From JAAFIP01 sp963775085 (lineage in GTDB: Bacteria; Pseudomonadota; Gammaproteobacteria; Burkholderiales; Burkholderiaceae_C): a stretch of DNA of 36,088 nucleotides. The stretch spans positions 1 through 36,088 of the forward strand of contig CAVZHO010000004.1 of NCBI GenBank assembly GCA_963775085.1, in the 5' to 3' direction. Positions 31,581 through 36,088 of this stretch are shown here, piece by piece (position 1 is the first letter of the stretch; every line of letters begins with the position of its first letter). The notes below the pieces were generated by a model, which was given only the letters and a program-made list of their open reading frames with translations, had not been told where the DNA came from and made no database searches. The translations under genes and the position numbers were made by a program.

Positions 31581-32513
31581 ATGAGCACTGTTTATTGCAT
31601 GCAAGATTTTGCTATCCGTACCGTGGGTGTGGCGGCCATGTGTACCGCCATGGCCCTGGCCGCGCCAGCCGCCAGCGCGCGCGAAGGTGTCGAGGTCGGC
31701 TCCACCTCCAAGTTTTCCAAATTCGCGCCCGCAGACAAGGTCGAGCAATCTGCATTGCAGCAGTACCAGCAACTGCTGCAACAAGCCGCCGCCAAAAATG
31801 CACTGGCCGACAACAACCACCCGCAGTTGGTTCGGTTGCGCACGATTGCGCAAAAAATCATTCCGTTTTCCTACGAGTGGAACCCGCGCGCCAAAGACTG
31901 GAAGTGGGAGGTCAACCTCTTGCACAGCAAACAGGTCAACGCCTTTTGCATGCCCGGCGGCAAGATTGCGTTTTATACCGGCATTTTGGACCAACTCCAA
32001 CTCACCGACGACGAAGTGGCCATGGTGATGGGCCACGAAATTGCCCATGCCCTGCGCGAGCACGCGCGTGAACGCATGGGCAAGGCGGCAGTTGCCAACG
32101 GCGTGGGCATTTTGGCGCAGCTGGCGGGTGCGGGGCAACTCACCCAAGCGGCGATTGGCGGTGGCTCTAATTTGCTGATGCTCAAATACGGCCGCGAAGA
32201 CGAGTCCGAGTCGGACTTGATCGGCATGGAGCTGGCCGCACGCGCGGGCTACAACCCACGCGCGGGGGTGAGCCTGTGGGAGAAAATGGGCGCGGCCAGC
32301 AAGGGCGCGCCACCCCAGTTTTTAAGCACGCACCCCAGCGGCCCCACGCGGATAGCTGATATTGAAAAGAGCCTGCCCTTGGTGACTCCCCTGTACCAGC
32401 GCTCCAGCGCCGGCACCCACCCCAGCCCGGACGCGCGGGCGGCAGATATGGCAAAGAACCTGCCCAAAGTGATGCCCCTGGCAGAGCAAGCCACGCAGAC
32501 GGGCCGCCAGTAA
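31581..32513 (+). CDS. M48 family metallopeptidase, exported
   Basis: A 310-residue zinc protease. HEIAH (residues about 151-155) is the HExxH zinc site in AMVMGHEIAHALREHARERM; the third ligand Glu is in EDESESDLIGMELA. FCMPGGKIAFYTGIL precedes it as in the family, and THPSGPTRIADIEK follows. A signal peptide lies near the start (VGVAAMCTAMALAAPAASA, cleavage before RE), so it acts in the periplasm, probably in envelope protein quality control like LoiP/BepA. The ATG at 31581 is used; ATG 31599 would give a cleaner signal peptide. No TPR domain, unlike BepA. Confidence 0.92.
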   Translation: MSTVYCMQDFAIRTVGVAAMCTAMALAAPAASAREGVEVGSTSKFSKFAPADKVEQSALQQYQQLLQQAAAKNALADNNHPQLVRLRTIAQKIIPFSYEWNPRAKDWKWEVNLLHSKQVNAFCMPGGKIAFYTGILDQLQLTDDEVAMVMGHEIAHALREHARERMGKAAVANGVGILAQLAGAGQLTQAAIGGGSNLLMLKYGREDESESDLIGMELAARAGYNPRAGVSLWEKMGAASKGAPPQFLSTHPSGPTRIADIEKSLPLVTPLYQRSSAGTHPSPDARAADMAKNLPKVMPLAEQATQTGRQ

Positions 32514-32586
32514 GCTACGGGTTCTGCGCCGGGACTCTGAGGGCCGCTGCGCAGCGGGCATCGTCGCAGCAGGGGTTTGCCGCAGC

Positions 32587-33783
32587 TTAGTCGGCGGTCA
32601 ACTTTAAATTAGTCGGCAAGCGCTTCTCAATGGCAAACTTCAGCAGCGCCGCGCAGCGGTAAACACCGTGCGCCATCTTGCCGTAGGGCATGGTGATAAA
32701 CAGCGCCATCACCACGCCCAAGTGCACGGCCAGTAGCAGGGCCATGGCACCCGTGTCGCGCCACCACATGAGTGCCAGCCCGGTCAAGCTGGTAAAAAAC
32801 AGCAGCGCAATAAAACCGTAGTCCATGGGCTTTTGCGCCGCATCGCCATGCTGCGGATGGCGCTGGGTCTTGAGCCAGAACAGGCCTGCGGGGCCAATCA
32901 GCAGGCCGATGCCGCCCACGATGCCCAGCAGCACGGGCAGGCTGGTCAAGGCATACGGTGCTTTCAAACCCAGAAAGTAGTGGTACAGCGTGGCCACACT
33001 GGTCGAGGCAAAGCACAGTGCAAAGCCGACCATCGTAAAGTGGTGAAAGCGTTTGCGCCACAGCGTCCAGGCATCGTCGGCGTTGTTGCAGCCTTCGCCG
33101 TGGCCACCGCCCAGGTACTTTAAACTCAGGGCATCTCGGGCTGCTTCCCATCGTGCAGACGCTATTAAATTGCTAGCTGACAATGTCCTGTTGACAAGGA
33201 CTACGGGCATATTTCTTTGTAAATTCAGGCTGGGTTTCTGTTTTTTCCAGAATTTGGCCACACCCAGCCCCAAGGCCAGCAGGCTAAAGCCAAACACGCT
33301 GCCAAACATGGCTACCAGCAGGTTGTGCGGAAAGATGGCGTAAAAATTGCCCGCCAGCGGCGCATGCCACAGGCCGCCTTTGGACAGCACGGCCAACAAC
33401 AAAAACAGCGCCAGACCACCCGCCAAGGCCAGCGACACGGTGAGGCCATTGCGCTGGTACAAGCCGCCTAAAGCGGCGGGCCAGGCGTAGTCCACATAGG
33501 TCTGCCCGCGCACCACGGCCATGGACTGTGGGATGTTGACGGCAAACTCGTGCGGCGGCGCGTACTGGCAGGCGTGCAGGCAGGCACCGCAGTTGTGGCA
33601 CAGGTTGGCCAGGTAGTGGATGTCGTCCTTGGTAAAGTCCAGGCGGCGCGTCATGGCCGGGAAGACGGCGCAGTAGCTCTCGCAGTAGCGGCAGGCGTTG
33701 CAGATTTGCAGCTGGCGGCTGACCTCGGTCTCGCCGTCCGTGAGCACCTGGGCGATCAATGCATTTAATGTGGCGGTGCTCAT
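32587..33783 (-). CDS. tcuB: Tricarballylate/citrate utilization iron-sulfur membrane protein TcuB
   Basis: A 398-residue protein that passes electrons from the flavoprotein TcuA to the membrane quinone pool. Two cysteine clusters bind 4Fe-4S centres: CNACRYCESYC (residues 28-38) and CHNCGACLHAC (62-72). About five membrane segments follow (LALAGGLALFLLLAVL; NLLVAMFGSVFGFSLLALGL; others to the C-terminus). Residues about 186-211 (NMPVVLVNRTLSASNLIAS) are encoded by a dispersed repeat copy (33160-33215) and interrupt the loop before ALSLKYLGGG. The reading frame is kept. Its ATG overlaps the end of the tcuA sequence by 4 bp. Confidence 0.92.
   Translation of the reverse strand: MSTATLNALIAQVLTDGETEVSRQLQICNACRYCESYCAVFPAMTRRLDFTKDDIHYLANLCHNCGACLHACQYAPPHEFAVNIPQSMAVVRGQTYVDYAWPAALGGLYQRNGLTVSLALAGGLALFLLLAVLSKGGLWHAPLAGNFYAIFPHNLLVAMFGSVFGFSLLALGLGVAKFWKKQKPSLNLQRNMPVVLVNRTLSASNLIASARWEAARDALSLKYLGGGHGEGCNNADDAWTLWRKRFHHFTMVGFALCFASTSVATLYHYFLGLKAPYALTSLPVLLGIVGGIGLLIGPAGLFWLKTQRHPQHGDAAQKPMDYGFIALLFFTSLTGLALMWWRDTGAMALLLAVHLGVVMALFITMPYGKMAHGVYRCAALLKFAIEKRLPTNLKLTAD
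33160..33215 (+). repeat. Dual-hairpin dispersed repeat, copy 6 (inside tcuB)
   Basis: GCTATTAAATTGCTAGCTG and GTCCTGTTGACAAGGACTA followed by CGGGCATATTT match the family. It is on the strand opposite to tcuB and is translated in frame in the antisense orientation of the repeat. Confidence 0.85.
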
Positions 33784-33792
33784 GCTGCAACT

Positions 33793-33810
33793 TTCATAGC
33801 TGCTTGCGCA
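33793..33810 (+). repeat. Partial repeat-like segment at the tcuA 3' end
   Basis: TTTCATAGCTGCTTGCGC matches the middle of the dispersed repeat (copy 5 has TTTCATAGCTGCTTACG) and overlaps the codons for the last residues of TcuA (AAMKVAA). The GTCC/GGAC half is not recognisable, so this is a fragment or a related family. Confidence 0.4.
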
Positions 33811-34699
33811 GCCTCTACGCCCGCTATGCGGCCAAACACGGTGCCAATCGTCATGCCCACGCCAGCGGTGTAGCCCTTGCCCAGCACATTGCCCGCCATC
33901 AGCTCGCCAGCAGCAAACAGGTTAGGCGACTCGATGCCCGCAAAACGGATAGCCGTGTTCTCACCCACCTGCATGCCCAGGTAGGTGAAGGTAATGCCGG
34001 GTTTCAGCGCATAGCCATAAAAGGGTGCGGTATCGATGGGCAGGGCCCAGTGGGTTTTGGCCGGGGTCAGTCCTCGGTATGGCAGTCGTCCAGCACCGCA
34101 TGGTTGAAGGTGCCTACGCGGCAGGCGGCGTTGTAGTCCTTGACGGTTTGCACCAAGATGGCCGCGTCCAGCCCCAACTGCCTGGCTAGTTCGGGTAAGG
34201 TATCCGCCTGCACCCCCTTGAACACCGGCGGCATAAAGCGGCCGACGGCCTTGGCATCGATGATGCTAAAGCCCAGCTGGCCGCGCTGCTGCGCCACCAA
34301 ACGGCCCCAAATGGCATAGCGCTTGGGCCAAAAATCTTCGCCTTCGTCGTAAAAACGCTGGGCATCTTTGTTGACCATGATGCCCAGGCTCACGCAGTCC
34401 ACCCGCGTCACAATGCCGCCGTCGTACAAGGGCGCTCTTGCATCTATAGCGACGCAGTGGCTCTGCGTAGGGTCACCTGTGGTATCTGCACCCTGCGCCA
34501 TGAGGTCTTTCAGCAGCACACCCCTATTGAAGCGCGTGCCGCGGATGGCGAAGTTGTCGGCGGGCCACTCGCCAAATGCGTTTTGCCCCCAGGCCTCGCG
34601 CTGCCAGGCGATGTTGGACTCAAAGCCGCCACTGGCGACGATGCAGGTTTTGGCGCTGATGCGCTCGCCACTTTCCAGATGGGCCGCGACGAACTCCCT

Positions 34700-34797
34700 G
34701 GCTCCCACGCCTTGCGCCGGGTTGTGATCTGTTGGACCATTAGCCGCTGGGCCAGCGCCTGCTTTGTCTTGCGCTTGTCGAAGGGTCGAAGGCTTGA
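34700..34797. repeat. Repeat insertion inside tcuA (CTTGTCGAAGGGTCGAAGG type)
   Basis: The segment CTTGTCGAAGGGTCGAAGGC resembles the common proteobacterial repeat built on CTTCGACAAGCTCAGG. It is translated in frame as STLRQAQDKAGAGP, a peptide known from misread repeats of this type, and separates ARLELKP from REFVAAHLESGE. Confidence 0.6.
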
Positions 34798-35341
34798 GTT
34801 CCAGCCGCGCCACCGGCGCGTCATAGCGCACCTGAACGCCCAGCGCCTCGGCGCTGCGGTAATAGGCATTCACCAGCGCCTTGCCGCCGCCCATGAAAAA
34901 TGCATTGGTGCGACTCAGGTGCAGCGTGCCCGACAGCGAAGGCTGAAAGCGCACGCCATGCTTTTGCATCCAGGTGCGGCAGGTAGAGGACTCGCGGATG
35001 ACGCGGCGCGCCAGGCTCTCCGTGGTTTGCCCGCCCGTCACCTTGAGCAGGTCTTGCCAAAACTCTTCCTCGGGGTACGCTTCGGTCAGCACGTCTTGCG
35101 GCGCATCGTGCATGCAGCGCAAATTGCGCGTGTGCACCGAATTGCCGCCGCGCCAGGCGCGCGGGGACGCTTCAAGCAGCAGCACCGTAGCCCCCGCTTC
35201 GCGCGCCATCAGTGCGGCGCACAGGGCCGCGTTGCCGCCGCCGATGATGAGTACGTCAAGCAAAGCCCGCTCCCGGGCGGTGGCGCATGGCGTCAGCATG
35301 CAAAAGATGGTTTCGCATTCGTTGTACCAGGATTTAAGTGC

Positions 35342-35396
35342 TAAATAGGCCCATAGTCCCTGTCATATGGACGTAAGAAGCTATAAAAAACGGAGC
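35342..35396 (-). repeat. Dual-hairpin dispersed repeat, copy 7 (reverse orientation)
   Basis: On the minus strand: TTGCTCCGTTTTTTATAGC, then TTCTTACGTCCATATGACAG, GGACTATGGGCCTATTTAG. The second hairpin (GTCC/GGAC) is intact, the first degraded. It fills most of the gap between the Bug receptor gene and tcuA. Confidence 0.75.
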
Positions 35397-35400
35397 AATT

Positions 35401-36088
35401 TTAATCGGCCCGGATATTCGCCCGCGCAACGATGTCCTTCCACACCTTCTGCTCGCCAGCGATGAACTTGGCAAAATCGGCCGATGGCCCACCGCCACCG
35501 ATGGCGTTGTCCGTGGCAAAGCGCTCGGTCACTGCGCTGGATTTCAGCGCGTTGTACGACTCTTCCTGCAGGCGCTTTACCACCTCGGCTGGCGTGCCCG
35601 CAGGCGCGAGCATGCCGTACCACTGCGAGGTTTCAAAGGTATCCAGGCTCTTGCCCAAACCCAGCGCCGCGCCCGACTCGGCCACGGTGGGCACATCGGG
35701 CAGGGCGGGAATGCGCTTGGAGGTGCCCACCGCAATCGCGCGCAGCTTGCCGCTTTTGATATGCGCCGCCAGCGCGGGCAGCCCGGCAGAGGAGGCCTGG
35801 GTACGCCCGGCGATCAGGTCGGTCAGTTGCGGGCCCGTACCCCGGTACGGGATGTGGGTGATGAACATGCCGGTGACCAGCTTGAGGTATTCCATGGCCA
35901 AATGCCCGGCGCTGGCATTACCTGCGCTACCGTAATTGAGCTTGCCGGGGTTCTTCTTCACATACTGCACAAACTCCACCAGGTTTTTGGCAGGCACATC
36001 GGCATGCACGACAAACACGTTGGGCACTTTGGCCAAGAGCGTCACCGGATGAAATCTTTATCTACGTCGTAGGGCTGGTTTTTCAGCA
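35401..36088 (-). pseudogene. Bug/TctC family tripartite tricarboxylate transporter receptor, frameshifted and cut by window edge
   Basis: A periplasmic solute-binding protein of the Bug (TctC) family, probably for citrate, tricarballylate or a related acid given tcuAB downstream. Seen: VPNVFVVHADVPAKNLVEFV, GKLNYGSAGNASAGHLAMEY, HIPYRGTGPQLTDLIAGRTQ and LPDVPTVAESG. The frame from the window edge reads KNQPYDVDKDFI then meets a TGA at 36042-36044, while the frame starting VTLLAKVPN at 36045 carries on. One missing C (ATCCGG for ATCCCGG, near 36047) explains the break, restoring DFIPVTLLAKVPN. The signal peptide and N-terminus lie outside the window. Confidence 0.85.

Larger units (their letters stand above)
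33780..35299 (-). pseudogene. tcuA: Tricarballylate dehydrogenase TcuA-like flavoprotein, broken by a one-base frameshift
   Basis: An FAD-dependent dehydrogenase of the fumarate reductase/FrdA-like family. The start LLDVLIIGGGNAALCAALMA is the FAD fold; GGNSVHTRNLRCMHDAP and IVASGGFESN follow. The frame stops at a TGA (34067) after VLDDCHTED, but the next frame continues at once with LTPAKTHWALPIDTAPFYGY and runs to 33780 (GMTIGTVFGRIAGVEAA), which is the expected TcuA C-terminus. Adding one G near 34072 (GAGGAC to GAGGGAC) restores one frame of about 506 residues. Residues about 169-200 (STLRQAQDKAGAGPAANG) are a repeat-derived insertion. Either a recent pseudogene or a sequencing error; the start may instead be a TTG at the FAD fold. 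Confidence 0.85.

Overview
The window looks like a chromosomal segment of a betaproteobacterium of the order Burkholderiales, most likely family Comamonadaceae (Rhodoferax/Polaromonas-like). The reasons are the neighbourhoods (topB, SET-domain gene, birA, SPOR gene; alr next to lplT; tcuA-tcuB next to a Bug/TctC-type receptor; a five-gene Pil-Chp cluster), the moderately high GC with strong GC3 bias, and a family of short dispersed repeats of a kind I associate with Comamonadaceae. No rRNA, tRNA, CRISPR array, transposase or prophage gene was seen.

Layout. 1-2677: the 5' part of an SDR oxidoreductase gene, a divergent IclR regulator, and a cyclic-nucleotide-binding-domain protein with a pentapeptide-repeat N-terminus. 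2845-8260: topB (topoisomerase III with an H1-like Lys/Ala tail and a C-terminal SWIB domain), divergent from a SET-domain lysine methyltransferase gene that is coupled to birA and followed by a SPOR-domain protein. 8344-9799: rfaE2 and a ferritin-like di-iron protein, both on the minus strand. 10193-17212: a compact eight-gene plus-strand operon for membrane lipid modification (FAD amine oxidase-like, DUF1365, Cfa-like methyltransferase, chalcone-isomerase-like, GPH-type MFS, DUF3833, SDR, SnoaL-like). 17243-20735: alr, lplT and an EamA exporter. 20737-27517: the minus-strand chemosensory cluster pilG-pilH-pilI-pilJ-chpA controlling type IV pili. 27780-31148: glutathione peroxidase, then a Spy/CpxP-like protein, response regulator and histidine kinase. 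31581-32513: an M48 metalloprotease. 32587-36088: tcuB, tcuA and a Bug/TctC receptor on the minus strand, the last two each broken by an apparent one-base deletion.

The most unusual layer is a roughly 55-bp dispersed repeat made of two small hairpins (GCTAT/ATAGC and GTCC/GGAC). There are seven recognisable copies. Four are intergenic and three lie inside reading frames: as the apparent signal peptide of the chalcone-isomerase-like protein, as the C-terminus of the MFS protein in the same operon, and as an insertion in TcuB. Two other kinds of repeat insert extra in-frame peptides into TopB and TcuA. A second unusual feature is the pairing of two chromatin-like domains, SET and SWIB, across a Z-DNA-prone promoter region. 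The eight-gene operon with the neighbouring di-iron protein is the best candidate for an incompletely described pathway; its gene content resembles clusters tied to singlet-oxygen response and furan fatty acid synthesis in alphaproteobacteria.
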